Source: an uncultured Eubacteriales bacterium (lineage in GTDB: Bacteria; Bacillota; Clostridia; Peptostreptococcales; Anaerovoracaceae). From it: a stretch of DNA of 64,000 bases. Under the pieces are notes generated by a model. It was given only the letters and a program-made list of their open reading frames with translations, was not told the DNA's origin and made no database searches. This document shows positions 16,562-27,400 of this stretch, piece after piece. The position numbers were made by a program, and so were the translations under genes. The stretch is from the NCBI GenBank assembly GCA_900315895.1, contig ONAY01000006.1, positions 1 to 64,000 of the forward strand, given 5' to 3'. Numbering within the stretch: the stretch's first letter is position 1; every line of letters begins with the position of its first letter.

Positions 16562-17578
16562 ATGATCTTAAGAGAAGATTTGGAAAAGAGAGAGGTTGAA
16601 ACTCTCGACCATAAGGCCTGCAAGTCCCTGTATTCCAAAGGAAGACAGTATCCTGAAGAAAAGGATACCGTGAGAACGGACTTCCAGAGGGACAGGGACA
16701 GGATCATACACTCCAAGTCATTCAGGAGGCTTATGCACAAGACCCAGGTCTTCCTGGCGCCTGAGGGAGATCACTTCAGGACCAGACTGACCCACACTCT
16801 GGAGGTGAGCCAGATAGCCAGGACCATAGCGAGGGCTCTGAACTACAACGAAGACCTTACGGAGGCCATTGCGCTCGGTCACGATCTGGGGCATACCCCT
16901 TTTGGACACAACGGAGAAGAGGTGCTGGACCGCATACATCCCGGCGGGTTCAGACATAACGTCCAGAGTCTCAGGGTAGTGGATGTTTTGGAAGACAATC
17001 ATCACAGAATAGGCCAGGGCATGAACCTGACCCTGGAAGTCAGGGACGGCATAGTGAATCACACGGGTCCCGGGATACCATTCACTCTGGAAGGTCAGAT
17101 AGTCCATCTGGCCGACAGGATCGCCTACATCAATCACGACATAGATGATGCATTAAGGTCCGGAGTAATAAGCTTTGATGATCTTCCAAGAACTTCTCTG
17201 GAACTGTTCGGACGTTCCCACAGAAACAGGATCAATGCCTTGGTCATGGATACCATAGAGCATTCCGACGGCCAGGATGAGATCAGGCAGAGCCCTGAAT
17301 TCAAGGAAGAGCTGAACAATCTCAGAAGATTCATGTTCGAAAGAGTCTACCAGAGCCCCATAGTCAAGCGGGACGAGGATCTGGCAAAGGTGGAGACGGT
17401 AATAGAAACACTTTACGATTATTACTCCAAGGACATCGGTAGGCTTCCTGAAGATCTCAGGGAGATCGCGGAGCGTGACGGAGTAAGCGAAGCTGCCAAG
17501 GATTATGTGGCTGGAATGACCGATCGCTTCGCTCTTGCAAAGTTTGACGAGCTATTCGTACCCATAGGGTGGAAATAA
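16562..17578 (+). CDS. dgt: dGTP triphosphohydrolase-like HD protein
   Basis: A 338-residue HD-domain phosphohydrolase of the dGTPase family, converting dGTP to deoxyguanosine and triphosphate. It has the N-terminal RTDFQRDRDRIIHSKSFRRL box typical of the family, the metal ligands in RLTHTLEVSQ and GHDLGHTPFGH, and a later Asp in DRIAYINHDIDD. The ATG at 16562 is placed by GGAAAG upstream and by the dut stop. The terminator stem is built from its last codons, with the TAA as loop. Confidence 0.9.
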   Translation: MILREDLEKREVETLDHKACKSLYSKGRQYPEEKDTVRTDFQRDRDRIIHSKSFRRLMHKTQVFLAPEGDHFRTRLTHTLEVSQIARTIARALNYNEDLTEAIALGHDLGHTPFGHNGEEVLDRIHPGGFRHNVQSLRVVDVLEDNHHRIGQGMNLTLEVRDGIVNHTGPGIPFTLEGQIVHLADRIAYINHDIDDALRSGVISFDDLPRTSLELFGRSHRNRINALVMDTIEHSDGQDEIRQSPEFKEELNNLRRFMFERVYQSPIVKRDEDLAKVETVIETLYDYYSKDIGRLPEDLREIAERDGVSEAAKDYVAGMTDRFALAKFDELFVPIGWK

Positions 17579-17598
17579 TTTCCACCTTTTATTTTTTT
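17568..17598 (+). terminator. Terminator with the dgt stop codon as its loop
   Basis: GGTGGAAA (17568-17575) pairs with TTTCCACC (17579-17586) around the TAA stop (17576-17578). TTTTATTTTTTT follows. The 5' arm of the stem encodes the final residues of dgt. Confidence 0.8.
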
Positions 17599-17662
17599 AA
17601 AAAAAAGGAAATCCAAAAATGTGGGGTAAATGATATCAGAAAGTATTTTGGGGGATAGGATT

Positions 17663-19441
17663 ATGGTTCAGAGGACTTCCGGGGTCACCGCTGAGGAGTT
17701 AAAAGATCAACTTAATATAGTGGACGTTATTTCGCGGGTCGTTCCTTTGAAGAGAGCAGGTTCCAATTATAAGGGGATCTGTCCCTTTCACAACGAGAAG
17801 ACCCCGTCTTTTATTGTTTCGGAGCAGAAGCAGATATTTACATGCTTCGGCTGCGGAGCTACGGGTGACGTCATAGAATTTACAAAAAGGTATTATAACC
17901 TGGATTTCGTAGAAGCCTGCGAGAAGCTGGGCCGCGAGAACGGCATCGAGGTGGAGTTCAGAAAGGGCACCGAGAACAAGAAGAGGGACCGGTTGCTTAG
18001 TTTGAACCGGACTGCTGCAAGATATTTTTGCAAAGTGTTTTTTGAAGCCAAGAATCCGGGGTATACATATATGCGAAGCCGCGGCATGGATGATGCCACT
18101 CTCACGAAGTTCGGTATCGGATATGCAGATCCGGAATGGGATTCGCTGACAAACTACATGAAGAGCAAGGGGGCGTCTGATGACGAACTCATCGAATTGG
18201 GACTTTCCTCAAGGTCAAGAGACGGCCGACTGTTTGATAAGTTTAGAAACAGAGTCATGTTTCCCATTATCAACACGTCGGGACAGGTCATAGGCTTCGG
18301 AGGGCGCAAGATCGATGAGAAGGACGAGCCAAAATATCTGAACTCCCCTGAGAATCTTGTTTTCCGCAAAAAAAACAACCTTTATGGCCTCAACACCGCC
18401 AAGCAGGAGGTAGGTGAGGGAAAACCTGCAGTCATAGTTGAGGGCTACATGGACGTAATGGGGCTTTACAGGTATGGTTTGAAGAATGCCGTGGCATCTC
18501 TGGGCACAGCCCTTACGGAGAATCAGGCCAAGCTCATCAAGAGATACACCAGAGAAGTGGTGCTCTGCTACGATGCGGACAGCGCAGGCATCAATGCAGC
18601 CTTAAGGGGCATAGATATTTTGTCGGATCAGGAGCTCAAGGTGAGAGTCTTCCACGTGGAGGACGGCAAGGATCCCGATGAATTCGTGAAGATGCACGGA
18701 AGGGACGCTTTCCTGGAACTGGCTAAGAAGGCACCGCCGGCCACCCAGTATAAGCTGGAAAATGCGGCGAGAGGCCTTGATGTTGCAACTGAAGAAGGGA
18801 AGCTGGAATATCTGAGACGGGCGGCCGGCATTCTTAAAGGTCTGAGCCCTGTGGAAAGAGACATCTACGTCAAATCGCTGGCCGACAAGCTCCACGTTTC
18901 GGAGCGGGCCATAAACGAAGAGATCGAGATGAATAAGGCTGCCGCATCCAGGAATGAAAGGCCAAGGGCAAGGACGGAAGAGGAAGAGGAGATCAAGGAG
19001 CTCACTTCTTCTGACGCTTACCTCATCAAGGCTCTGATCACAGACCCCTCCCTTACGGAGAAGCTTTTCACGGAGCCGCAGGTGATCACGTCAGGTCTCG
19101 GCAAGAAGATCGAAGAGAATCTTTTCAGGACCTACGGTCTCAAAGGCACCTACGAAGAGTCAGATGCGTATGAAGGACTGGATCCGGAGGAGACCAGAAT
19201 TGCATCGGAGGCCATCGATAAGGTGATCCTTAACGGCAAGGAAGAGGAAGTATTCAACGAAAGTCTGAGACGTTTCAAATTGAGAGCTCTCCGCAAGAAG
19301 CAGAGCCTCATCATAGATAAGATAGAAATAGCAGAAAACAGTGAGGTTGATCAGGATACCACGGAGGATCTGACCCGGGAACTGATCGAAGTCGAGAAAA
19401 AAATAAAGGAATTGGAAGAGAGTAAAGATGGCAGCAACTAA
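17663..19441 (+). CDS. dnaG: DNA primase
   Basis: A 592-residue primase that makes RNA primers at the replication fork. Domains in order are the zinc-binding CHC2 finger ([11 protein letters not shown] and CFGCGATGD), the catalytic core with TOPRIM motifs ([10 protein letters not shown], then YDADSAG), and a C-terminal helical part that would bind DnaB helicase. The start at 17663 is chosen because GGGGG lies 8 bases upstream and the protein then begins about 18 residues before IVDVIS. An ATG at 17630 is the alternative. It overlaps rpoD by 14 bases, the classical macromolecular-synthesis arrangement. Confidence 0.95.
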   Translation: MVQRTSGVTAEELKDQLNIVDVISRVVPLKRAGSNYKGICPFHNEKTPSFIVSEQKQIFTCFGCGATGDVIEFTKRYYNLDFVEACEKLGRENGIEVEFRKGTENKKRDRLLSLNRTAARYFCKVFFEAKNPGYTYMRSRGMDDATLTKFGIGYADPEWDSLTNYMKSKGASDDELIELGLSSRSRDGRLFDKFRNRVMFPIINTSGQVIGFGGRKIDEKDEPKYLNSPENLVFRKKNNLYGLNTAKQEVGEGKPAVIVEGYMDVMGLYRYGLKNAVASLGTALTENQAKLIKRYTREVVLCYDADSAGINAALRGIDILSDQELKVRVFHVEDGKDPDEFVKMHGRDAFLELAKKAPPATQYKLENAARGLDVATEEGKLEYLRRAAGILKGLSPVERDIYVKSLADKLHVSERAINEEIEMNKAAASRNERPRARTEEEEEIKELTSSDAYLIKALITDPSLTEKLFTEPQVITSGLGKKIEENLFRTYGLKGTYEESDAYEGLDPEETRIASEAIDKVILNGKEEEVFNESLRRFKLRALRKKQSLIIDKIEIAENSEVDQDTTEDLTRELIEVEKKIKELEESKDGSN

Positions 19442-20705
19442 GACGAAGAAAAGCACCAAACAGAACGGCAAAATGGACGATCTTGATCGCGAGATCATGA
19501 GGGAAAGAGAAGCCGAGATGGCAGCGACAGAAGAGCCTGAAGAAGAGAACGCAGTAAATCCTGCCCTTCAGGAAGAGAAACAAAAAGAAGTCGTCAATCT
19601 CATAGTCCAGAAAGCCAAGAAAATGGGGAAGAAGATCCCTGAACGGGAGGTCAACAAGATCCTGGACAGCATGAATCCGGAGGAACTGCACCTTCCTGAG
19701 ATCTACGAGGAAGTTTGGGAGAAGGGAATAGAGATCGTCACGGAGGACGATATGAGTTCCATCCCTGACATCCTGCCTGAAGAGATCGATGTCACTGAGG
19801 AAAAGGAAGCCCTGGCGGAGGAGGGTATCGATTTCGATACTGACCTGGATCCGGAACAGGCAGCATCCAAGAATGTCTCTGTGGACGATCCTGTCAGAAT
19901 GTATCTGAAGGAGATCGGCAAGGTTCCGCTTCTCACCGCCGATGAGGAGATCGAACTTGCTAAGAGGATGGAAGAAGGAGACGAGGATGCCAAGAAGAGA
20001 CTTTGCGAGGCAAACCTCAGACTGGTAGTTTCCATCGCCAAGAGATATGTGGGCAGAGGAATGCTTCTTCTGGACCTTATCCAGGAAGGCAACCTGGGCC
20101 TCATAAAAGCCGTTGACAAGTTCGATTACACCAAAGGATACAAATTCTCAACATATGCCACATGGTGGATCAGACAGGCAATCACCAGGTCTATAGCCGA
20201 TCAGGCCAGGACCATAAGGATCCCCGTCCACATGGTTGAGACCATCAACAAGCTGATCAGAGTATCCAGACAGCTCTTGCAGGAGCTTGGACGTGAGCCG
20301 ACCCCTGAGGAGATAGCAGATGAAATGGACATCTCCGTGGAGAAGGTAAGAGAGATCCAGAAGGTAGCTCAGGAGCCCGTATCCCTGGAGACCCCCATAG
20401 GAGAAGAGGAAGATTCTCATCTGGGAGACTTCATTCCTGATGAGGATGTACCTCAGCCTGTGGAAGCTGCCGCATTCAGTCTTCTCAAGGAACAGCTGAA
20501 CGAAGTGCTGGACACCCTGACAGACAGAGAGCAGAAGGTACTGAAACTGAGATTCGGTCTGGACGACGGAAGAGCCAGGACTCTTGAAGAAGTAGGTAAA
20601 GAGTTCGATGTTACCCGTGAGAGGATCAGACAGATAGAGGCTAAGGCTCTCAGAAAGCTGAGACACCCCTCCAGATCAAAGAAGCTTAAGGATTATCTGG
20701 AATAA
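19428..20705 (+). CDS. rpoD: Primary sigma factor (sigma A)
   Basis: A 425-residue housekeeping sigma factor. A variable acidic N-terminus (~1-130) leads into region 1.2 ([17 protein letters not shown]), region 2 with the -10-binding stretch ([20 protein letters not shown]), region 3 and region 4 with the -35 helix-turn-helix ([20 protein letters not shown]). It directs RNA polymerase to the TTGACA/TATAAT promoters found throughout this window. It begins inside the last codons of dnaG, and the next gene starts on the A of its TAA stop. Confidence 0.98.
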   Translation: MAATKTKKSTKQNGKMDDLDREIMREREAEMAATEEPEEENAVNPALQEEKQKEVVNLIVQKAKKMGKKIPEREVNKILDSMNPEELHLPEIYEEVWEKGIEIVTEDDMSSIPDILPEEIDVTEEKEALAEEGIDFDTDLDPEQAASKNVSVDDPVRMYLKEIGKVPLLTADEEIELAKRMEEGDEDAKKRLCEANLRLVVSIAKRYVGRGMLLLDLIQEGNLGLIKAVDKFDYTKGYKFSTYATWWIRQAITRSIADQARTIRIPVHMVETINKLIRVSRQLLQELGREPTPEEIADEMDISVEKVREIQKVAQEPVSLETPIGEEEDSHLGDFIPDEDVPQPVEAAAFSLLKEQLNEVLDTLTDREQKVLKLRFGLDDGRARTLEEVGKEFDVTRERIRQIEAKALRKLRHPSRSKKLKDYLE

Positions 20706-21496
20706 TGAGAGACAAAGACATACAGAAGATCATTCTGAATATGGCTCCTCTTGAGATTCAGGAGGATTGGGACAATTCCGGCTGGCAGATAAGGCTCAAG
20801 CCGGAGTTTTCCCGTGTAATGACAGCTCTGGATATAAGAAAAGATGTGATCGAAGAGGCGATCAGAGAGGGATGTGACCTTATAGTCACACATCATCCGC
20901 TGCTATTTGACCCCTTAAGGTCGGTTGACAATAATTATTTTATTGGCAACAATGTAGCCACACTTATTTCAGCTGGGATCAGCGTTTTTTCAATCCATAC
21001 TCCCTTTGACAAGTGCATTGGAGGCATCAATGATTCCTTCGGAGAGCTCTTGGGACTCAGTGATATCTCCATAGTTCAGGGCGATTCCGGTGACTATACC
21101 GGAGGATATCTGAGAAAAGGTTTTCTTACGGAGCCCGAGACTCTTCAAGAGTTCATAGAGAGAGCCTCCGGCGCCCTTGAGATGCTTCCGTCTCAGTTCA
21201 GATATTCGGGAGACAGGGATGTCATGATCTCAAAAGTGTGCTGGTGCTGCGGTTCGGGAACGGAATTCATGGACCTTGCTTTAAAAGAAGGTTGCGAGCT
21301 TTTCATTTCAGGAGATCTGAAGTACCATACTGCCCAGGCTGCCATTGAACAGGGCCTCAATATACTTGACCCGGGTCATTATGGAACGGAGAAGCATTTC
21401 GTGCGGTCCATGGCGGATATACTTCGAAAGGCCTTCCCTGATCATGGAGCAGATATAATCGAATCAAAAACAAATATAGATCCCTTTGCCTTCTGA
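20705..21496 (+). CDS. Nif3-like dinuclear metal centre protein
   Basis: A 263-residue member of the Nif3/DUF34 family (GTP cyclohydrolase 1 type 2-like annotation). Metal-binding signatures are present: DLIVTHHPLLF with two His, FSIHTPFDKC, and the C-terminal GHYGTEKHF. The insert domain found in longer Bacillus relatives is absent. In many Bacillota it sits beside trmK; here trmK is convergent instead. Its biochemical role is unsettled. Start and rpoD stop share one base. The terminator hairpin holds the TGA stop in its loop. Confidence 0.85.
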   Translation: MRDKDIQKIILNMAPLEIQEDWDNSGWQIRLKPEFSRVMTALDIRKDVIEEAIREGCDLIVTHHPLLFDPLRSVDNNYFIGNNVATLISAGISVFSIHTPFDKCIGGINDSFGELLGLSDISIVQGDSGDYTGGYLRKGFLTEPETLQEFIERASGALEMLPSQFRYSGDRDVMISKVCWCCGSGTEFMDLALKEGCELFISGDLKYHTAQAAIEQGLNILDPGHYGTEKHFVRSMADILRKAFPDHGADIIESKTNIDPFAF

Positions 21497-21516
21497 CAGA
21501 GGGATCTTTGTTTATA
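21478..21516. terminator. Shared hairpin between convergent nif3-like and trmK genes
   Basis: AGATCCCT (21478-21485) pairs with AGGGATCT (21500-21507), and the TGA stop of the nif3-like gene (21494-21496) is in the loop. TTTGTTT follows on the + strand and a T-rich run follows on the - strand, so it may serve both genes. Confidence 0.65.
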
Positions 21517-22231
21517 ATCTGGATATCAGGTACTCAAGCCTCCGGACACGGTGCTCCTGGGTCTGGATCTCGGTTCTTGTGGTCAGCTTTCCGGTGGATT
21601 TGGATTCAAGTTTTTCTCTTTCAAGCCTCAGGGCGTTTTCAAGATATTCGCCTGTGAGGTCATTTTTATACTTAAGCAAGGTGAGGGGAAACTCGTTTTC
21701 GATATCATCGGGATCCTGGTTCACGAAGCAGGCTCTGTAACCGTGCTCTACGGTGATTATTGGCCATATGAATCGTCCCTCCCTGGCCAGGTCCTCTCTC
21801 AAAATGTGAAAGTCATGGTTCCAGAGCCAGTATCTAAGCCTTCCCACGTGCTTTCTGGGCTGGAGGATGATCCTCTTGAAGCTGTGGCTCAGATCCGGAT
21901 CTTGGGATAGGATATCTATGGAGAGCATTCCGCCGATACCGGCCATAACGACTGTATCCACTTCGGAGGGTTCAAGGATCGTGAGTCCGTCTCCCTGTCT
22001 TAACTGGTAATGCAGGCCCTCTTGGAAGGTGGGGGGCAGATTTTTTGCGACATATTCTCTGCACTTATCCAGGGAACCCTGAGAGATATCTGTCATTATG
22101 ACCCGTGGAGAACGGCCGTCTTTGAGAAGGGCAGCAGGAAGGAGCCCCGCATCGGTGCCCACGTCTGCTACGGTCTCGCCGGGATCTATCAAGTCATAGA
22201 TGGTTTTGAGTCTTTCGGATAAATTGATCAT
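21512..22231 (-). CDS. trmK: tRNA (adenine-N1)-methyltransferase TrmK
   Basis: A 239-residue SAM-dependent methyltransferase that methylates N1 of A22 in tRNA. The SAM motif is VADVGTDAGLLPAALL, the catalytic region VVMAGIGGMLSIDIL, followed by RIILQPRKHVGRLRYWL, and a C-terminal coiled-coil of Leu/Glu-rich helices. The start MINLSERLK at 22231 fits family members. No ribosome site is visible upstream, because the promoter -10 box ends ten bases before the ATG (22241-22269), pointing to a nearly leaderless message. It is convergent with the nif3-like gene and divergent from prfC. Confidence 0.9.
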   Translation of the reverse strand: MINLSERLKTIYDLIDPGETVADVGTDAGLLPAALLKDGRSPRVIMTDISQGSLDKCREYVAKNLPPTFQEGLHYQLRQGDGLTILEPSEVDTVVMAGIGGMLSIDILSQDPDLSHSFKRIILQPRKHVGRLRYWLWNHDFHILREDLAREGRFIWPIITVEHGYRACFVNQDPDDIENEFPLTLLKYKNDLTGEYLENALRLEREKLESKSTGKLTTRTEIQTQEHRVRRLEYLISRL

Positions 22232-22240
22232 AATGGTCAT

Positions 22241-22269
22241 ATTATAAATAATCAGTTGGACATTTTCAA
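22241..22269 (-). promoter_or_regulatory. trmK promoter, nearly leaderless
   Basis: On the - strand TTGAAA (22264-22269) and TATAAT (22241-22246) are exactly 17 bases apart. Transcription would start near 22233-22235, only 2-4 bases before the ATG at 22231. Confidence 0.7.
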
Positions 22270-22285
22270 CGGAATCGTGTATATT
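22256..22285 (+). promoter_or_regulatory. prfC promoter, overlapping the trmK promoter
   Basis: TTGGAC (22256-22261) and TATATT (22280-22285) are 18 bases apart on the + strand. The -35 region overlaps the divergent trmK promoter, so the two polymerases would compete. Confidence 0.5.
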
Positions 22286-22322
22286 AGACGGGCGCAAAAA
22301 AATTTTTTGAGAAGGAAATGAC

Positions 22323-23918
22323 ATGTCATCTAGAGCAGAAGAAATAGCAAAAAGAAGGATTTTCGGCATAATCTCTCACCCTGACGCAGGTAAGACCACG
22401 CTTACAGAGAAGCTGCTGCTTCACGGAGGAGCCATCCGCCAGGCGGGAACGGTCAAGGCCAGGAAGAACTCAAAATTCGCCACATCGGACTGGATGGAGA
22501 TCGAGAAGCAGAGAGGTATCTCCGTAACATCGTCAGTAATGCAGTTCGATTATGACGGAAAGGTCATATCCATCATGGATACGCCGGGTCATAACGATTT
22601 CGGCGAGGACACCTACAGGATCCTGACATCCGTGGACTCCGCAGTGATGGTGATCGACGGAGCAAAGGGTATCGAGGCCCAGACCAGGAAGCTTTTCAAG
22701 GTCTGCGCCATGAGAGGTATTCCTATCTTCACCTTCATAAACAAGCTGGACAGAGAGACCAAGGACGCATTCGATCTTATCCAGGAGCTGGAGGATATAC
22801 TGGGCATCGAATCAGTTCCTGTGACGTGGCCCATCGGCTGCGGACTGAACTTCCAGGGAATATATGACCTGATGAAGAACGAGGTGGTCCTTTATAAAGC
22901 AAAAAAGACCCTGAAGCTTGGTGATGAAGGTGTCTTTGGACCTGAACTCGAGGACGAAGTTACCATAAACAACCTGACCACCCTTAGAGATGAGATAGAA
23001 CTCATTCAGGGAGCAGGCAATCCTCTGGATATGGAAAAGGTCCTTAAGGGCAAGATGACTCCTGTGTTCTTTGGAAGCGCCCTTGCTGACTTCGGTACGG
23101 TGCAGTTTCTGGAACACTTCCTGGACATGTCTCCGGCCCCCGGCCCCAGAAAGGCCAGACTGGACGGTGAGGATATGGAAGTGCTTCCCACCGAAGATGA
23201 GTTCTCCGGATTTATATTTAAGATACAGGCCAACATGAACCCGGCCCACAGAGACAGGCTGGCATTCCTCAGGATCTGCTCGGGAGAGTTTGAGAGGGGA
23301 ATGGAAGTCAAGCTTTCAAGGACCGGAAAGCCGGTGAAGCTGGCCCAGTCAACCATGCTCATGGCCAACGAGCGTGAGAACGTGGAATCCGCTATTGCGG
23401 GAGATGTTATCGGTATTTACGACACCGGAAACTATCAGGTGGGAGATACCTTGAGCGCCTTCAAGGGAGAGCTATTCTTCGAGCCTCTTCCAACTTTCCC
23501 TGCTGAGATGTATTCCATAGTCTTCCCCAAGGATACAATGAAGCAGAAGCAGTTCCAGAAGGGCGTGGAGCAGTTGGCGGAGGAAGGAACGGTCCAGGTA
23601 TACAGGAACGAATACAACGAAGTCATCGTAGGCGCTGTGGGTCAGCTTCAGTTCGAAGTCTTCCAGTACAGACTGGAAAACGAGTACAACGCAAAGGTCA
23701 GGATGGACCGCCTTGACATGACTGTGGCCAGATGGCTGGGAGCAGGGCAGGACATCGACAGGATCAAGAATATGCTGGACTCCAGACAGATGCTGGTATA
23801 CGACAGAATGAAGCGTCCGCTTCTGCTGTTTGCAAATAACTTTACGATGAACTACTTCACTGAGAAACATCAGGATGTGGAACTCATCGAACCCATGAAC
23901 GTGAAAAGCACCCTCTAA
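22323..23918 (+). CDS. prfC: Peptide chain release factor 3
   Basis: A 531-residue translational GTPase that recycles release factors 1 and 2 from the ribosome. The G domain shows G1 SHPDAGKTTLTEKLL, G2 RGISVTSSVM, G3 DTPGHNDF and G4 NKLD, followed by the RF3-specific domains II and III. The N-terminal MSSRAEEIAKRRIFGIISHP is typical of RF3 rather than EF-G. The ATG at 22323 follows GAAGGAAA. Its last codons form one arm of the terminator at 23904. Confidence 0.95.
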   Translation: MSSRAEEIAKRRIFGIISHPDAGKTTLTEKLLLHGGAIRQAGTVKARKNSKFATSDWMEIEKQRGISVTSSVMQFDYDGKVISIMDTPGHNDFGEDTYRILTSVDSAVMVIDGAKGIEAQTRKLFKVCAMRGIPIFTFINKLDRETKDAFDLIQELEDILGIESVPVTWPIGCGLNFQGIYDLMKNEVVLYKAKKTLKLGDEGVFGPELEDEVTINNLTTLRDEIELIQGAGNPLDMEKVLKGKMTPVFFGSALADFGTVQFLEHFLDMSPAPGPRKARLDGEDMEVLPTEDEFSGFIFKIQANMNPAHRDRLAFLRICSGEFERGMEVKLSRTGKPVKLAQSTMLMANERENVESAIAGDVIGIYDTGNYQVGDTLSAFKGELFFEPLPTFPAEMYSIVFPKDTMKQKQFQKGVEQLAEEGTVQVYRNEYNEVIVGAVGQLQFEVFQYRLENEYNAKVRMDRLDMTVARWLGAGQDIDRIKNMLDSRQMLVYDRMKRPLLLFANNFTMNYFTEKHQDVELIEPMNVKSTL

Positions 23919-23931
23919 AGGGTGCTTTTTT
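23904..23931. terminator. Terminator shared by prfC and rnpB
   Basis: AAAAGCACCC (23904-23913) pairs with GGGTGCTTTT (23920-23929), and the TAA stop of prfC is inside the six-base loop. Runs of T follow on + and of A precede, so the hairpin can end both prfC (+) and RNase P RNA (-), whose 3' end abuts it. Confidence 0.85.
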
Positions 23932-24268
23932 GGTTCGGCTGTAAGCCGGGTTCTGTATTAGACGATCATCTATCTCGACCGTACATTGCTGCACGGCTCC
24001 AGCGACCTACCTCTCGGAGGTGACGAGCAGCCACCTTTGATCCTATTTGGTCTTGCTCCGGGTGGGGTTTACAAGGCCGCCCCGTCTCCGGGACGCCGGT
24101 GAGCTCTTACCTCGCCATTTCAACCTTACCACAGCCTAACTGTTTCGGCGGAGTGTTTTCTGTTGCACTTTCCCTATAGTTACCTACGCCTGACGTTATC
24201 AGGCACCCTTGCTCTATGGAGCCCGGACTTTCCTCACATTAAATGCGCGACCGTCTGCCGGACCGATA
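23931..24268 (-). ncRNA. rnpB: RNase P RNA component (class A)
   Basis: The catalytic RNA that trims 5' leaders from tRNA precursors. On the - strand the conserved GAGGAAAGTCCGGGCTCC occurs near the 5' end and TTGAAATGGCGAGGTAAGAG in the middle. The 3' end reads AACCCGGCTTACAGCC. The ends pair: GGTCCGGC (24257-24264) with GCCGAACC (23932-23939), one mismatch, forming helix P1, and this sets the limits to within a few bases. The length of ~338 is normal for the ancestral type A form. A promoter lies directly upstream (24272-24300). Confidence 0.93.
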
Positions 24269-24271
24269 GGT

Positions 24272-24300
24272 ATTTTACATTATTCCGGAAGAAAAGTAAA
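24272..24300 (-). promoter_or_regulatory. rnpB promoter
   Basis: On the - strand TTTACT (24295-24300) and TAAAAT (24272-24277) are 17 bases apart, placing the start point right at the 5' end of the RNase P RNA. Confidence 0.7.
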
Positions 24301-24404
24301 CGGCAAAATATAAGATATTCCTTAACACAATCTTAGCGGGGGAGGAGGGTTCTTAACGGATTTTTTGCATACTTCCAAATAAAATGTTATGCGGAGGTTT
24401 ATAT

Positions 24405-27400
24405 ATGAGACTTGGAATCGATATCGGATCCACCACCGTAAAAGCAGTCGTGATGGACGACGGTGATCAGATCCTTTACAAAAGATACGAGAGACATATG
24501 TCAGGCGTCTTCGAGAAGACAGCTGAGATCTTAAGAGATATTCAGGAGAAGCTTGGGGACGGCATGTTCAGAGTCGTCATCACTGGCTCCGGAGGACTGG
24601 CTTTGGCTGAATGCCTGGGACTACCCTTTGAGCAGGAGGTGGTGACCTGTTCTTTGGCTGTGAAAAAATTCATCCCTGAGACTGATTGCGTCATCGAACT
24701 TGGAGGAGAGGACGCCAAGATCACATTCTTCGGTCAGTCCATAGAACAGAGGATGAACGGTACCTGCGCAGGCGGTACCGGGGCTTTCATAGATCAGATG
24801 GCTATTTTGCTCAATACAGACGGAGCAGGCCTTAACGAGGCGGCGAAGGATTATGACACGATCTATCCCATTGCTGCCCGCTGCGGAGTTTTTGCAAAGA
24901 CAGATATCCAGCCTCTGATCAACGAGGGTGCGTCCCTTCCGAATCTGGCAGCTTCCATCTTCCAGGCCGTGGTCAATCAGACCATCTCGGGCCTTGCCTG
25001 CGGCCATAAGATCGAGGGGCACGTGGCATACTTGGGAGGACCTCTCAGCTACATGTCTGAACTCCGAAACAGATTCACTGACACCCTTGGACTCAAGGAT
25101 GATGAGGTGATCTTCCCTGAAAACGCAAAATATTTCGTTGCGATCGGCGCATCCGTCCTTGCGGAAGACAAGCCTGAGGTCCTGCTTTCAAAGCTGATAA
25201 AGGACCTTTCCGAACTTGACGGTTCTCAGACCATAACGTCCAAGAGGGCTGAACCGCTGTTTGCCAGCGAAGAGGAATACGAAGAGTTCAAGAAAAGACA
25301 CGCTAAGGCCACGGTGGCCAGGGCGGAACTGAAGGATCAGCATGGTCCTCTGTATCTTGGAATAGATGCAGGTTCCACCACCACCAAGCTTTCCCTTATA
25401 AACGGCGAGAAGAAGCTGGTATATGATTTCTATAAGAATAATGACGGAAACCCTCTGGAAGTAGTCAGAGACGCTCTGAAGGAGATCTATGACCTGCTTC
25501 CGGAAGACTGCTACATTGCAAGATCTTCAGTCACAGGCTACGGCGAGGGACTTATCATGGCCGGATTCAGGGTGGATAACGGTCTCATTGAGACCATGGC
25601 CCACTATAAGGCTGCCGAGGAGTTCCTGCCGGGAGTGGATTTCATACTGGACATAGGCGGTCAGGACATGAAATGCATGCGCATCCGTAACGGTGCCATC
25701 CATAACATCATGCTGAACGAAGCCTGCTCCTCTGGCTGTGGTTCCTTCATAGAGACCTATGCAAGGTCCGTGGACCTTCCCGTAACGGAATTCGCCAAAG
25801 TGGGACTCATGGCTGAAAGTCCGGTGGACCTGGGAACAAGGTGCACAGTTTTCATGAATTCCATGGTGAAGCAGGCTCAAAAGGAAGGAGCATCCATAGG
25901 GGATATCGCTTCCGGCCTGTCATATTCAGTTATCAAAAACGCGCTCTACAAGGTCATAAAGCTGAGAAATCCCGAGGAGGCCGGAGAGAAGATAGTGGTC
26001 CAGGGCGGTACGTTCTTAAATGAATCCTGCTTGAGAGCCATCGAAAAGATCCTGGGACGAGATGTGGTAAGACCTGATATAGCAGGGCTAATGGGAGCCT
26101 TCGGCGCCGCTCTCAACTCTCTGGAAGAGGCTTCAGAAGGAGAGAGATCGGAGATCCTTTCAAAGGATGAACTGGAGAGCTTCACCTATAGCTCAAAGAA
26201 CGGCCGCTGCCAGGGATGCAGCAACAACTGCCTTCTTACCATAACCAACTTCGGCAAGAAGGCCAGGTACGTCACGGGCAACAGATGCGAGAAGGGGGCA
26301 GGGCTGGTCAATTCTCACAATGATGTCCCCAATCTCTATCAGTACAAGCTTAAAAGGCTTTTCAGCTACGAACCCTTGAGCGAGGAAAGAGCCATAAGAG
26401 GGCACATAGCAATACCCAGAGTACTCAATATGTATGAGGATTATCCCTTCTGGTTCACCTTCTTCACTAAGCTTAGGTACAGGGTGATACTGAGCCCCAT
26501 GTCTTCCAAGAAGATCTACGAAAAAGGCATGGAATACATCAGCTCCGACACGGCTTGCTATCCTGCTAAGATAGTTCACGGACACGTCAAGACCTTGGTG
26601 GAGATGGGTGAGAAGAAGATATTTTATCCCTGCGTCAACTACGAATACATCGAGGACAAGAATGCTCCGAACCATTACAACTGTCCTGTTGTAGCCACCT
26701 ATCCGGAAGTCATCGCCAACAACATGGGGAAGGATCTGGAAAAAGAAGGAGTTACCTTCCTTCATCCCTTCGTTCCCTACGATAATGACGAGAGACTGGT
26801 CAAGAGGATGGCTGAACTCATGGCGGATTCCAAGGCAGGGGTCAGCCTTCTTGAACTGCAGGAGGCGGTGAAAGCTGCCAGAGAGGAACAGCTCAAGTTC
26901 AAGAGAGATGTAAGGAGAGAAGGCTTAAAGGCTCTTAAATATGCAAGATCCAAAGGTCTCAAGTCCATAGTGCTGGCAGGAAGACCTTACCATCTGGACA
27001 GCGAGATCAACCATGGCATAGATAAGCTGATCACATCCTTCGATATGGTGGTCCTGTCTGAAGACTCCATCTGCGACGAGGAACCGCTGGAAAGACCCAT
27101 CAGAGTCCTTGACCAGTGGACATATCATTCCAGACTTTACAGGGCAGCCAACGTGGTATCCGGCATGAATGACGTGGAGCTGATCCAGCTCAACTCCTTC
27201 GGATGCGGCGTGGACGCAGTGACTACGGACGAAGTAATGGAGATCCTTGAGAACTCCAATAAACTTTATACACTTATAAAGATCGACGAAGGAAACAACC
27301 TTGGGGCCATCCGCATCAGGATCAGGTCTCTCAAGGCCGCCATGGAAGAGAGAGAGAAGAATGGGGTCAAGGCTGATCCTACCCGTAAGCCCTTCATCAG

